A stretch of DNA of 64,000 nucleotides from NCBI RefSeq assembly GCF_004363245.1, contig NZ_SNYV01000014.1:310001-374000 (forward strand). Direction: 5' to 3'. Numbering within the stretch: the stretch's first letter is position 1; every line of letters starts with the position of its first letter. The DNA is from Sphingobacterium yanglingense. Lineage in GTDB: Bacteria; Bacteroidota; Bacteroidia; Sphingobacteriales; Sphingobacteriaceae. Below the pieces are notes generated by a model. That model did no database searches, was not told the DNA's origin, and worked only from the letters and a program-made list of their open reading frames with translations. The position numbers were made by a program, and so were the translations under genes. Shown here piece by piece: positions 9,315 to 19,026 of the stretch.

Positions 9315-11801
9315 TTAACGTCTTATAGGACGCTCTTTATTGATTTCTGTCATGTCGACTTCGTTTATTTTAGACGAACCCAATAAGTGCTCGCTAAAAT
9401 AGTCGGCCATTTTCCAAAAGAAGTATTCTGTCATATCTCCAAATGCATGCCGCTGTCCCGGTAATAACACAAAATCGAATCTTTTGTTTGCTTTGATTAG
9501 GGCTTCCACCATACGGATAGAATTGGCCGGGTGCACATTGTTATCAATGTCTCCCGTTACGATCAAGAGCTTGCCTTTTAGGTTCCGAGCCAATTCGGTG
9601 TTTTTTTCGATTTGATAATTAAAGGAAGTATCTCCTTTCGCTGAGACTTCTTCTTTGACACCGTGGTGACGCTCTGACCACCATCTGTTATAAATGTTGT
9701 TTTCATGATTCCCTGCACCAGATACTGCAACCTTAAAGAAGTCTGGATATACAAGCATCGCAGCAGTAGACATAAAACCACCACCAGAATGACCTGTAAT
9801 ACCAACTCTATCGATGTCGATGAAAGGGTGTTTATTTGCAAGCTGTTCAGCAACAACTTTTTTATCCTCAAGTCCATAATCTCTCAAATTGCCATAACCA
9901 TAGGTGTGGTACCATTTTGAACGAGAGGGATGACCACCTCGATTTCCTACGGAAATAACAATGAAACCCATCTGTGCTAAGCGATCGATCCGATCCATGC
10001 CTCTACCAAAGCTTTTATTGACAGCTTCGGTCTGCGGTCCAGGATATACGTATTCAATAATAGGATAGGTCTTTGTAGAGTCGAAGTCAAATGGTTTGTA
10101 CATGACGCCGTATAAATCGGTAATACCATCTCCCGCCTTGACTTTGAAAGGCTCTGGGAATTTATATCCTGTAGCGAAAAGCTGAGACAAATCTGCTTCT
10201 TCCAATTTCATTATTAATTGTCCTGAAGCACTGTATAGATTACTAATAGGCTTGGTATTGACGCGTGAGAAGTTGTCTACAATATAGTTACCGCTTTCAC
10301 TTACTTCGACTTGGTGATCAAAATCTCCTGGAGTCAATAGTTTTGGAGTACCTCCGTTTTTGTTCACGGAGTAATAAAAAGTATAATATGGATCTATACC
10401 TTTTTCCTTGCCGTTGGCTTTGAAAAATAAACTACCTGTTGACTCCTGATAGGCGGTCAGTTCATCACAATGGAAATCTCCTTTTGTAATCTGATGTACC
10501 AGCTTGCCTTGTATGTCATATAGGTAAAAATGTCCCCAACCATCGCGTTGAGACCAATGTATGAATTGCTTACCATTGTTGATCAGTTTTGGAGCTTTGA
10601 TATCTAAATAGACATTCGCACGCTCTTCTACTAGGATGCGTGTACTGCCATCGATATTTACTGCAATAACATCTATTTTTTTCAAATCACGACTTGAGCG
10701 AGCCATGTAGAATTCCTGATCGTTACCCAACCAATAGTTAATGTAGTGTTTACCTTTGAAACTAGCTTTTGTTCTTTCCTGTCCCCATAAGCTTAGTGTC
10801 TGGTTTTTAAAAGCGGCAATAGTTACTTGTTTAGGTTGGTGATTGTCGGTATTGAAAATGTATAATTCAGCTTCGGTAGAATCCTTTTCACCTGGCATTA
10901 AGTATTTGTATGTCTCTAATGTGGGCCGTTTGCCTCCAACATTGTTAATTACCCAAAGGTCAGAAATAGCGCGATTGTCTTTTCTGGAGACTACAAAGTG
11001 TTTGCCATTAGGCGACCAATTTAGCCAAACTCCTTTGCGTTTTTTTAGCTCTTCTTCCTGCGTCTTTTTATCTGCAGTGGTGGTACTGTATTGATCACCT
11101 CCCCAAGCATAGTACTGTACACCATCGGTAGTGATCTGATGTTCTACTATAGTGGAGTCTTTTTCATCTTTTGAGGCTTTAAGATAGTTGGCATAATCCA
11201 TCCAATACAAGTTGTAGTTTTTAGCAAAGTAAACCCGACTTGTATCCGGATTAAAGCTAGCCCAGCTTGGTCTAGCCTTTTCTTTGGTCGTATCACTAAT
11301 TTCTTTTAGTTCTTTGGATACGATATTGTATTCAAAATGAAAGTTTTTTCGCTTAATGGTGTCCTTTTTGTTCGTTTGCTTCTCGATCTCTTCTTTGCTC
11401 TTTACGGTATCCTTTGTGCTCTGTACCTCAAAACGAATAACGTTCTCGTTATCCATAAAACGTAGGTTTTCTAAGGCAAGATGCTGTGCATCGAAAGGGT
11501 TACGTACGATGGAAGTGACTTTTGCTGCCATTTCTGCATTATCAAAAAGGCTTGTTTTTTTTCGGGCAGCTGGTTCCACTAAGTACCAGTTCTTGCCGGC
11601 TGGTGTTGTATATTCATACCAAAATTTGTCACTGTAATTAATCCAATTTGGTTTTACATCAGTTGAAAAGATTAAATTTCTCAACTTACCAGGGGCATAC
11701 TTAGCCGCTTGGGAGTAATTTGGCTTTACCGGTTTTTCTGCTTCTTGAGTATGTCCAAAGCGCACGCATAAGGCTAATAAACCTAATAGATAGTACTTCA
11801 T
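9315..11801 (-). CDS. Exported S9 prolyl oligopeptidase-family peptidase (DPP-like), 828 aa
   Basis: Serine peptidase of clan SC, family S9, expected in the periplasm or on the surface, cleaving short peptides. The signal peptide is residues 1 to about 18 (MKYYLLGLLALCVRFGHTQ). A long beta-propeller domain precedes a C-terminal alpha/beta-hydrolase domain. The triad is visible as S672 in GHSGGG, D753 in GDIDNNV and H785 in QRHAFG. GGG after the Ser, rather than the YGGY of true DPP IV, and the lack of an obvious double-Glu motif, leave dipeptidyl specificity open. The HEAT-like gene follows by six bases. It could supply peptides to the POT transporters encoded 5 kb away. Confidence 0.9.
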   Translation of the reverse strand: MKYYLLGLLALCVRFGHTQEAEKPVKPNYSQAAKYAPGKLRNLIFSTDVKPNWINYSDKFWYEYTTPAGKNWYLVEPAARKKTSLFDNAEMAAKVTSIVRNPFDAQHLALENLRFMDNENVIRFEVQSTKDTVKSKEEIEKQTNKKDTIKRKNFHFEYNIVSKELKEISDTTKEKARPSWASFNPDTSRVYFAKNYNLYWMDYANYLKASKDEKDSTIVEHQITTDGVQYYAWGGDQYSTTTADKKTQEEELKKRKGVWLNWSPNGKHFVVSRKDNRAISDLWVINNVGGKRPTLETYKYLMPGEKDSTEAELYIFNTDNHQPKQVTIAAFKNQTLSLWGQERTKASFKGKHYINYWLGNDQEFYMARSSRDLKKIDVIAVNIDGSTRILVEERANVYLDIKAPKLINNGKQFIHWSQRDGWGHFYLYDIQGKLVHQITKGDFHCDELTAYQESTGSLFFKANGKEKGIDPYYTFYYSVNKNGGTPKLLTPGDFDHQVEVSESGNYIVDNFSRVNTKPISNLYSASGQLIMKLEEADLSQLFATGYKFPEPFKVKAGDGITDLYGVMYKPFDFDSTKTYPIIEYVYPGPQTEAVNKSFGRGMDRIDRLAQMGFIVISVGNRGGHPSRSKWYHTYGYGNLRDYGLEDKKVVAEQLANKHPFIDIDRVGITGHSGGGFMSTAAMLVYPDFFKVAVSGAGNHENNIYNRWWSERHHGVKEEVSAKGDTSFNYQIEKNTELARNLKGKLLIVTGDIDNNVHPANSIRMVEALIKANKRFDFVLLPGQRHAFGDMTEYFFWKMADYFSEHLLGSSKINEVDMTEINKERPIRR

Positions 11802-11887
11802 GTCAAATGAAAATGTTAATAATTTAGAGAGCTAAATTATCCTTTTATTTAAGGAGAAACGATGGATAGCTGTAATATTTTTGATAG

Positions 11888-13306
11888 CTAGTAGAACTTT
11901 TCATTGAAGTTGACCAAGAAGAGTTCTCGTGTAGCTCGTGTAATGCCAGTATATAACCATCTCAAGAACTCGGTGTTCAACATTTCATCTGTCATATAGC
12001 CTTGATCGACGAAAACAAGAGGCCATTGCCCTCCCTGGGCTTTGTGACAGGTAATGGCGTATGCAAATTTGATTTGTAAAGCGTTGTAATAAGGGTCTTT
12101 TTTAATTGCTTCTAGTCGATCTTTCTTTTGTGCAATGTCAGCATAGTCTTTGGCTATGGATTCGTACAGCTGCTGCTGTTGTTCGTAAGGTAAGGATGGT
12201 GCATCTACATGAAGGCTGTCTAAATTGACGCGACAACGGATTGCATCGCCTTCATTGTTGTCCATAAATTCAAGATAGAGATCTGCAAATCGAAAACCAT
12301 GCATCTCATGTATATTACCTACTTTTCGAATTACGGCCATATCACCGTTTGCGATAAAACCGGTGTGTTGTTCGTCATGTTGCTGTAACCAATAGTAATT
12401 GTTTTTGACGACCATAATACGGTCAGATCCGGTTATCTCTTCCTCGCGAAATAAGATCTGATTACGGATGTGTTTGTTGTAAAGATTGGCAGATTTATTC
12501 GAACGGCAGATAACCATACAGTTCTCGATATCAAATTTATCATATGCGTAGTGTAATCCCTCAATGAGTTTATCTCCGTTCATCCTAAAAATATCAGTGA
12601 AGCCTTTTGTTGCGAACTTTGGAAAAGTGTATTGCGGAGACTCTTCGTCAAGACGGATTTCGTTTCTGATTTTTGTAGCATTGAATAAAATACCAGACCC
12701 CTTTTCTTGTCGGACGACATCTGTCAGCTCGTAGGTATGTATGTCAAGACCAAATTCAGACTGCATAAATTCAGGGTTTAAAGCAGGGCTGTTACTCAAT
12801 CCGACGGGTGGTAATTGAGCGCTGTCTCCTACGAATATCAAACAGCAGTTTTTGCCGGATTGCACATAGGATATCAAGTCACTTAGCAAACCGCTGGAGA
12901 ATAAACTGAATCCTTCTGTTGTAATCATGGAAGCTTCGTCAACGATAAATAAGGTGTCTTCATGAAGGTTCTCGGCAAGCTCAAAATCCATCTGAAGTGA
13001 AGTGACATTACGTTTACGATATATTTTTTTGTGAATTGTTAAAGCATTTCTTCCTGAATAAGCCCCCATAACTTTGGCTGCACGTCCAGTAGGGGCAAGC
13101 AATACGCTTTTCTTTCGGATAGTGGGAAGGCTATTGACCAATGCACTTATTATTGTTGTTTTTCCGGTCCCGGCATAGCCTTTAAGGATGAAGCAGGAGG
13201 TATTGGAAAAAGTGTGAAGAAATTCGGATAAGAGAAGAAATACTTCCTTCTGCTGGTCTGTTGGAGCCCAAGCGAATTGTTGTAAAAGCAAATTGTTGAT
13301 GAACAC
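11888..13306 (-). CDS. Dda/RecD2-like SF1B DNA helicase
   Basis: ATP-dependent DNA helicase of about 472 aa, related to phage Dda and the RecD2 core. Motif I is GYAGTGKTTI, Walker B is FIVDEASMI, motif III contains FVGDSAQLPPVG, and the C-terminal UvrD_C_2 region reads FAYAITCHKAQGGQWPLVFV followed by YTGITRATRELFLV. The longest frame begins at a TTG at 13312, but that TTG is part of a TAnnTTTG promoter octamer (13310-13317). The in-frame GTG at 13304-13306, three bases after the box, is therefore the likelier start, giving a near-leaderless mRNA. The DUF3822 gene is divergent. Likely role: unwinding in replication or repair; the specific pathway is unknown. Confidence 0.88.
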   Translation of the reverse strand: MFINNLLLQQFAWAPTDQQKEVFLLLSEFLHTFSNTSCFILKGYAGTGKTTIISALVNSLPTIRKKSVLLAPTGRAAKVMGAYSGRNALTIHKKIYRKRNVTSLQMDFELAENLHEDTLFIVDEASMITTEGFSLFSSGLLSDLISYVQSGKNCCLIFVGDSAQLPPVGLSNSPALNPEFMQSEFGLDIHTYELTDVVRQEKGSGILFNATKIRNEIRLDEESPQYTFPKFATKGFTDIFRMNGDKLIEGLHYAYDKFDIENCMVICRSNKSANLYNKHIRNQILFREEEITGSDRIMVVKNNYYWLQQHDEQHTGFIANGDMAVIRKVGNIHEMHGFRFADLYLEFMDNNEGDAIRCRVNLDSLHVDAPSLPYEQQQQLYESIAKDYADIAQKKDRLEAIKKDPYYNALQIKFAYAITCHKAQGGQWPLVFVDQGYMTDEMLNTEFLRWLYTGITRATRELFLVNFNEKFY

Positions 13307-13309
13307 GTT

Positions 13310-13317
13310 CAAAGTTA
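13310..13317 (-). promoter_or_regulatory. -7 box three bases before the GTG start of the helicase
   Basis: The minus-strand octamer TAACTTTG matches TAnnTTTG. Its TTG is the first possible start codon of the frame, so the true start must be downstream. Confidence 0.5.
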
Positions 13318-13327
13318 TCTAAAAAGG

Positions 13328-13358
13328 TTTGTCATTTCAATTGTAAAAGCTAATTTTG
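13328..13358 (+). promoter_or_regulatory. Full Bacteroidota promoter (TTTG-N19-TAATTTTG) for DUF3822-rsmD-coaD
   Basis: TTTG at 13328-13331 and TAATTTTG at 13351-13358 are separated by exactly 19 bases, the best match to the Bacteroidota sigma-factor consensus in this window. The -7 box covers the first TTG start option of DUF3822 and so places the real start at ATG 13395. Confidence 0.7.
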
Positions 13359-13394
13359 TTTGATTGGGCGATTTACCTTTATCTTATCACACAT

Positions 13395-14189
13395 ATGAAT
13401 TATACAGCGGACGATTTTCATTTTCACTATGTAGCGACTTATTCACTTCTCATTCAGAGTGATTTTCAGCATGATCACCTTGTGGTAATGGATGAAGATA
13501 AGCAGGTGTTAATCTATATGACCTATGATAACCTAAATCCTAGTGCAGAGGCGATTAAGATATTGAGTTTGCCGTTCAAAAGGGTTTGTGTAAATCTTCC
13601 TCATCAAGACTTGATTTGGGTGCCTTCAGAGGTGTATCATGAGACGGAGAAGGGGTTGTATGTAGATTATTTTGCCGAAAGCGACATTAACCGGATTCTG
13701 TCTAAGGATATCGAAGTCTTAGGGGTTACTGCATTGTTTCAGTATGACCAATTATTATACAGTCGCTGGAAGAAAATTTTTGCTGAGGCAGACTTTGTAC
13801 CTTATTTTGAAGTGGTCATAAATCAGGCTCAGAGTTATGTGCCCATCCAAGGAGAAGTTCTCGGCGTCCATTTATACGATGATCAAGCTGATATATTTTT
13901 GTTTGTAAACGGAGAGATGAGGTTATATAATACTTTTGAAATAGCTACTCCTGATGATCTTAGCTACTTTGTGCTGAATGTGTTTAAAAACTTTTCGATA
14001 AAAGACAAAGTTTCTAAAATATTACTCAGTGGAACATCGAGAGATTCTGAATGGTTTGAGCGGTTGAATAGATATGCGGAGTGGGTTGATATGATTCAAC
14101 CAAAAGAGAAATGGATTACAAACAATAGTGAGGTGTCACAGCGTTTGGAAGAATTGAATGTTTTAGCAGATAGTGTATCATGCGTATAA
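13395..14189 (+). CDS. DUF3822 family protein
   Basis: Cytoplasmic 264-aa protein of the Bacteroidota-restricted DUF3822 family, function unknown. By general pattern (alternating strands with HDHLVVMDEDKQ and VLGVHLYDDQADIFLFVNG) it may have an actin/ASKHA-like fold, which I infer only loosely. An upstream TTG at 13356 extends the frame by 13 residues but lies inside the -7 promoter box, so ATG 13395 (MNYTADDFHFHY) is chosen. Its 3' end overlaps rsmD by 10 bases and coaD follows, an arrangement that suggests a coupled operon. No catalytic residues are recognised. Confidence 0.82.
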   Translation: MNYTADDFHFHYVATYSLLIQSDFQHDHLVVMDEDKQVLIYMTYDNLNPSAEAIKILSLPFKRVCVNLPHQDLIWVPSEVYHETEKGLYVDYFAESDINRILSKDIEVLGVTALFQYDQLLYSRWKKIFAEADFVPYFEVVINQAQSYVPIQGEVLGVHLYDDQADIFLFVNGEMRLYNTFEIATPDDLSYFVLNVFKNFSIKDKVSKILLSGTSRDSEWFERLNRYAEWVDMIQPKEKWITNNSEVSQRLEELNVLADSVSCV

Positions 14190-14752
14190 TTGGAGGGACA
14201 TTGAAGGGGATTAGACTTAATCCTCCAACTAATTTGCCTGTTCGCCCTACTACTGATATTGCTAAAGAGGCGTTGTTCAATATTCTACAGCAATATGTTG
14301 AATGGGATGAGGTTAAATGCTTGGACTTATTTTGTGGAACAGGAAATATTTCATTCGAACTGGCGTCGCGAGGGGCAAAGGAGGTAGATGCAGTGGATAT
14401 TCATAATAAATGCTTGTTGTATGTTCGTGAGGTAGCTACTAAATACAATTTAGATAAGATTCGTACACGAAAAGCTGATGTTCTCAAATTTGTACAGAGT
14501 TGTAAAGATTCGTTCGATTTTATTTTTGCTGATCCTCCTTACGATATCGGAGTGTTGCCTCAATTGGCAGAACTGATCATAACTAACGGTTTGTTGGCCC
14601 CTGGCGGTATCTTGGTGGTAGAGCATCCAACGATGCGTAAATTAGCAGCACATGATTACCATTTGGAAACTAGGACGTACGGAAATTCGTCGTTTAGCTT
14701 TTATAGACAACCTGATTTGGATATCAATGCTAGTGCTGGAAATATTGAATAA
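14180..14752 (+). CDS. rsmD: 16S rRNA (guanine(966)-N2)-methyltransferase RsmD
   Basis: SAM-dependent methyltransferase acting on G966 of 16S rRNA in assembled 30S particles. At 190 aa it has the family length. The N-terminal MRIIGGTLKG motif, the SAM-binding glycine loop LDLFCGTGNISFE (about residues 49-61) and the catalytic NPPY-type motif FADPPYDIG are all present. Its ATG overlaps the end of the DUF3822 gene by 10 bases, implying translational coupling, and coaD begins 21 bases downstream. The rsmD-coaD pairing is widespread in bacteria. Confidence 0.95.
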   Translation: MRIIGGTLKGIRLNPPTNLPVRPTTDIAKEALFNILQQYVEWDEVKCLDLFCGTGNISFELASRGAKEVDAVDIHNKCLLYVREVATKYNLDKIRTRKADVLKFVQSCKDSFDFIFADPPYDIGVLPQLAELIITNGLLAPGGILVVEHPTMRKLAAHDYHLETRTYGNSSFSFYRQPDLDINASAGNIE

Positions 14753-14773
14753 AAGATAGTATTTATTGTAGAT

Positions 14774-15241
14774 ATGAAAATAGCAGTTTTTCCAGGGTCA
14801 TTCGATCCTTTTACATACGCCCATAAGGATTTGGTGGATCGTTCTTTGACGCTCTTTGATAAGGTTTACATTGCGGTAGGGGTGAATGCTTCAAAAAAGG
14901 GACTTATGGGAAATGAGGAGCGAAAGTTGGCTATTGAAGAGCTGTATCGAGGCCAAGATCGTGTGGAGGTCGGTCTGTTTACAGGTTTGACTGTCGAGTA
15001 CTGTAAGAAAGTAGGTGCTACTTTTATCCTTAGAGGTCTTCGTAATACTAAAGATTTTGAGTACGAGGATCCCATAGCGCAGAATAATCTTATCATGGCT
15101 CCGTCTATAGAAACCTATTTCTTAATAAGTCGGAGCGGTACGGCACATATCTCCTCTACAATCGTTCGAGATATTTTAAATAATGGGGGAAATGTCGATA
15201 AATTAGTCCCCCCTGAGATCCTAGCTTTTGTAAAAGGTTAA
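14774..15241 (+). CDS. coaD: Phosphopantetheine adenylyltransferase CoaD
   Basis: Penultimate enzyme of coenzyme A synthesis, joining 4'-phosphopantetheine and ATP to dephospho-CoA. 155 aa, nucleotidyltransferase fold. The TxGH-type signature region reads FPGSFDPFTYAH near the N-terminus; the family usually has GH where this reads AH, with the catalytic His retained (H18). LRGLRNTKDFEYE and ISSTIVRDI (the ISSTxxR motif binding ATP phosphates) are present. It is the last gene of the DUF3822-rsmD-coaD run, and its stop overlaps the convergent DEAD-box gene by four bases. coaA, the first CoA step, lies 45 kb away in the same window. Confidence 0.95.
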   Translation: MKIAVFPGSFDPFTYAHKDLVDRSLTLFDKVYIAVGVNASKKGLMGNEERKLAIEELYRGQDRVEVGLFTGLTVEYCKKVGATFILRGLRNTKDFEYEDPIAQNNLIMAPSIETYFLISRSGTAHISSTIVRDILNNGGNVDKLVPPEILAFVKG

Positions 15242-16542
15242 GTTCTGAAAAACTTGATTTTATTGCCTTTTATTTTACCGTTTCCTCCGTTCTTGATTAT
15301 GGTGATTGCTACTTTTCTTCTTACGGCTATGTAGGATTCTTTATCTTTTACTTCAATCAGACCTACGTCGTCCTTCTCCAGTCCATCGATTTGTAGGATG
15401 TATCCCACGATGTCTATTTTGTTTACTTTGTCTTTTTTGCCAAAGGGAATATACAGTGTACAGTAAGGTGTGTTGTCAGGAAGCGGATATTCTTCATCCA
15501 GTATAATCTCTTCGGTATCCTGAGGGAGGTAAGTAAAGTTGTCATCAGGTTTAAGCATGATAATCACTTCACCAGAGTTGTTCATTCGGGCAGTTCGTCC
15601 ATTTCGGTGTACAAAAGCATCTTCCTTGCTTGGTAGTTGATAATGTATAATGGTGTCTATTTCAGGAATGTCTAAGCCTCTTGCTGCCAAATCCGTGGTA
15701 ATGAGTATTCTATTACTATTGTTTCTGAATTTAAGTATGGCCAACTCGCGGTCGCGTTGTTCTAATCCCCCATGGAACATATCGTGGATCAGTTCTCTAT
15801 GCTCAAGTAACTCGCTAATGTGATCTACAGCATCACGGTGATTACAAAATATAAGTATTTTTTGATCTCCTAAGCTACAGATTAAATTGAATAAGGTTTT
15901 GAGCTTGTGTTGGGCTGGAGATATTGTTTTCTTGAACCGAATTGCAGGTTTATTTTCTGCATCTGCTAAGAAATCAAGTTTTATTGGGTTGTGTAAAGGG
16001 AGGATTTCCGGAAACTCATCAAGATCAGTAGCTGATGTGAGAATTTTGCGTTCCAAAGAATGGGTAGCTGTTGTGATTTTCTCTAACTGATCCAAGAATC
16101 CCAATTCTAAGGATTTATCAAATTCATCTAAGACTAGTGTGTGGATCGTATCAGTTGAAAAATGAGAACGTTCGAGGTGGTATATGATTCGTCCCGGGGT
16201 CCCGATTAATATTGCAGGAGCTTCCTTTAAGGCATTCCTTTCTATCTTGGTGTCGTGACCTCCATAACAGCACAAGATTTTGTGTCCCTTTATAACGGTT
16301 TTGACAACAGATTCTATCTGTAATGCAAGTTCTCGGGTAGGGACAATTAAGAGAACCTGTACTTCATTTTTTTTGATTTGGATTAGCTGTTCAATTAAAA
16401 GACAAAAAGCTAATGTTTTTCCAGAGCCAGTCGGTGATAATAGTATAAAGTCTTGCTCTGGACTGAATTGAGACAATGTCTCTTTTTGCATATTATTCAG
16501 ATCATCAATCTGTAGTCTTTTTAAGAGCGGTGTTAATTCCAT
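15238..16542 (-). CDS. DEAD-box family RNA helicase with a DEFD motif II and DbpA-like C-terminus
   Basis: ATP-dependent RNA helicase, 434 aa, probably in rRNA or mRNA remodelling. The order is Q-motif region (LNNMQKETL), motif I SPTGSGKT, Ia PTRELALQ, Ib GTPGR, motif II DEFD instead of DEAD, motif III SAT, motif V TTDLAARGLDIP, and motif VI HRNGRTAR (usually HRxGRTGR). The last 70 residues end in KIKGNKIKFFRT and resemble the DbpA RNA-binding domain that targets 23S rRNA hairpins. A -7 octamer (16547-16554) sits four bases before the ATG, so the mRNA may be leaderless. The gene is convergent with coaD. Confidence 0.9.
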   Translation of the reverse strand: MELTPLLKRLQIDDLNNMQKETLSQFSPEQDFILLSPTGSGKTLAFCLLIEQLIQIKKNEVQVLLIVPTRELALQIESVVKTVIKGHKILCCYGGHDTKIERNALKEAPAILIGTPGRIIYHLERSHFSTDTIHTLVLDEFDKSLELGFLDQLEKITTATHSLERKILTSATDLDEFPEILPLHNPIKLDFLADAENKPAIRFKKTISPAQHKLKTLFNLICSLGDQKILIFCNHRDAVDHISELLEHRELIHDMFHGGLEQRDRELAILKFRNNSNRILITTDLAARGLDIPEIDTIIHYQLPSKEDAFVHRNGRTARMNNSGEVIIMLKPDDNFTYLPQDTEEIILDEEYPLPDNTPYCTLYIPFGKKDKVNKIDIVGYILQIDGLEKDDVGLIEVKDKESYIAVRRKVAITIIKNGGNGKIKGNKIKFFRT

Positions 16543-16546
16543 GTAG

Positions 16547-16554
16547 CAAAGATA
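16547..16554 (-). promoter_or_regulatory. -7 box four bases before the DEAD-box helicase ATG
   Basis: On the minus strand TATCTTTG is followed by CTAC and then the ATG. No -33 TTG is evident at 17-23 bases. Confidence 0.55.
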
Positions 16555-16676
16555 CCTTTTAAAAAAAACATTAATCTCTCGGATTAAAGCTTTTTTTTAT
16601 TTACCAGCAGGAGAGTAGGGATGTGGATATTTCATATATAATTTCTATTTTTGAATTATAAAATATGTGTTGTATA

Positions 16677-16697
16677 TTAGTGTTATTAATACACTAA
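16677..16697. promoter_or_regulatory. Dyad upstream of enolase, possible operator
   Basis: TTAGTGT and ACACTAA form a perfect 7-bp inverted repeat with a 7-base spacer, 39 bases before the enolase ATG. The 21-bp symmetric layout is typical of a protein-binding site rather than a terminator, as there is no U-tract. No regulator can be named. Confidence 0.3.
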
Positions 16698-16729
16698 GTG
16701 TTAGCTGTGTTTGAGTCATAACCTTATAA

Positions 16730-18037
<1,308 letters not shown>

Positions 18038-18054
18038 TTTAATTACTACTATAG

Positions 18055-18079
18055 AAAAGGGGCTTTGGCCCCTTTTTTT
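18055..18079 (+). terminator. Intrinsic terminator after enolase
   Basis: AAAAGGGGC and GGCCCCTTTT form a GC-rich stem (arms 18055-18063 and 18068-18076) with a four-base loop and a run of seven T on the + strand, 17 bases after the stop. Confidence 0.9.
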
Positions 18080-18187
18080 ATGGAGCTTTATAAAAAATGA
18101 TGATATGTTATTTGGATGGGAGTTCGGTTAATATTGTACATATCTAAAAGTTTTTTTAAGTTTAAGCATAAAGTCCAATCTTAGTAT

Positions 18188-18195
18188 TATTTTTG
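18188..18195 (+). promoter_or_regulatory. -7 box four bases before the ftsB/divIC-like ATG
   Basis: TATTTTTG is followed by CAAC and the ATG. No TTG is seen at the -33 position. Confidence 0.5.
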
Positions 18196-18199
18196 CAAC

Positions 18200-18496
18200 A
18201 TGGAAAGAATTGTCTCTTTGGTCAAGAATAGATTCCTTATATCGGGAGTAGCATTTTTAGTATGGATGTGTTTCTTTGATAGGTATGATATCGCTACTCA
18301 GATCGGTTACCAACAGGAACGGAATAAACTAGAGTTGGAAAAAGAGTTTTATTCTAATGAAACGGATAATATCGAAAAGGCGATTAAAGATGCACAGTTT
18401 AACCCAAGTGAAATACAACGCATCGCCCGTGAAAAATATAAGATGAAAAAGACGAACGAAGATGTGTATGTGATTACTGAAGTTGAACCCGAATAG
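18200..18496 (+). CDS. FtsB/DivIC-family septum formation initiator
   Basis: Small single-pass membrane protein (98 aa) of the division complex, in which FtsB/DivIC bridges FtsL and FtsQ. One hydrophobic helix (about residues 13-28, ISGVAFLVWMCFFDRYD) is followed by a charged coiled coil (about 33-65, rich in Gln, Glu and Lys) and the family's terminal segment around REKYKMKKTNEDVYVI. The ATG at 18200 sits four bases after a TAnnTTTG octamer, so a leaderless or near-leaderless transcript is likely. It is flanked by enolase, and an eno-ftsB/divIC order is common in bacteria. Confidence 0.88.
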   Translation: MERIVSLVKNRFLISGVAFLVWMCFFDRYDIATQIGYQQERNKLELEKEFYSNETDNIEKAIKDAQFNPSEIQRIAREKYKMKKTNEDVYVITEVEPE

Positions 18497-18645
18497 TCGT
18501 TTTTTTCTTATTGCTGCCCTGTAATAAGATTGTTTATTCTAATTGTCGCTTTTAGCCTTTCTAAAGCTGTGCTTTTTACTGTTTTATTCTTGTGTGACTT
18601 TTGCTCTTAAATGTTGGGGCTTGTTGCGTGGTATAGGAAAAGATA

Positions 18646-18677
18646 TAAAAAAAGGCTAACCGTAAGATTAGCCTTTT
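18646..18677 (-). terminator. Terminator of the tRNA-Gly/tRNA-Leu transcript
   Basis: A perfect 10-bp stem (arms 18650-18659 and 18668-18677) with an eight-base loop, followed on the minus strand by a run of T. It begins two bases beyond the 3' end of tRNA-Leu. Confidence 0.85.
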
Positions 18678-18678
18678 G

Positions 18679-18763
18679 TACCTAGGGCGGGAATCGAACC
18701 CGCACTCCCTTAACGGGAACAGGATTTTAAGTCCTGCGTGTCTACCAGTTCCACCACCTAGGC
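18679..18763 (-). tRNA. tRNA-Leu (anticodon UAA)
   Basis: About 85 bases, class II with a long variable arm. On the minus strand the acceptor arms are GCCTAGG and CCTAGGT (a terminal G-U pair), the D-arm contains TGGTAGACAC, the anticodon stem GCAGG/CCTGT encloses TAA, and the T-arm reads GGTTCGATTCC. No CCA is encoded. It lies just downstream of tRNA-Gly in the same transcript. Confidence 0.95.
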
Positions 18764-18768
18764 AACTG

Positions 18769-18841
18769 AGCGAAAGACGAGATTCGAACTCGCGACCCCA
18801 ACCTTGGCAAGGTTGTGCTCTACCAACTGAGCTACTTTCGC
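18769..18841 (-). tRNA. tRNA-Gly (anticodon GCC)
   Basis: 73 bases. On the minus strand the acceptor arms GCGAAAG and CTTTCGC pair perfectly, the anticodon stem CAACC/GGTTG flanks the loop TTGCCAA with anticodon GCC, the T-arm reads GAGTTCGAATCTC, and the discriminator base is U. It is the first gene of the two-tRNA unit, five bases from tRNA-Leu. Confidence 0.95.
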
Positions 18842-18852
18842 TTGACGTGATG

Positions 18853-18860
18853 CAAAGATA
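18853..18860 (-). promoter_or_regulatory. -7 promoter box of the tRNA unit
   Basis: Minus-strand TATCTTTG ends 11 bases before the 5' end of mature tRNA-Gly, the right distance for a short precursor leader. Confidence 0.55.
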
Positions 18861-18996
18861 GACAGAAAAATGAAAATGCGAAATTTTTATTTTCTTAATT
18901 TTAGGAACGGGTTGTAAGGTCCTCAATTTGTGTTTATTAATTTTTGATGTTTTTAACAAATTACCTGTTTTAGGTTATTAATGCATGGTTTTTGCT

Positions 18997-19004
18997 TACT
19001 TTTG
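18997..19004 (+). promoter_or_regulatory. -7 box upstream of the glucoamylase-family gene
   Basis: TACTTTTG matches TAnnTTTG, 22 bases before the ATG. The -33 region is only a weak match. Confidence 0.45.
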
Positions 19005-19026
19005 GGCATTGAATTGATCGTAAGAT

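Noticed and set aside
13356..13394. TTG-started N-terminal extension of DUF3822
   Set aside because: The TTG lies inside the -7 promoter octamer TAATTTTG, so it cannot be in the mRNA. ATG 13395 is used.
18576..18959. A 127-residue minus frame across the tRNA genes
   Set aside because: It runs through both tRNAs and their terminator, so it is an artefact of stable-RNA sequence.
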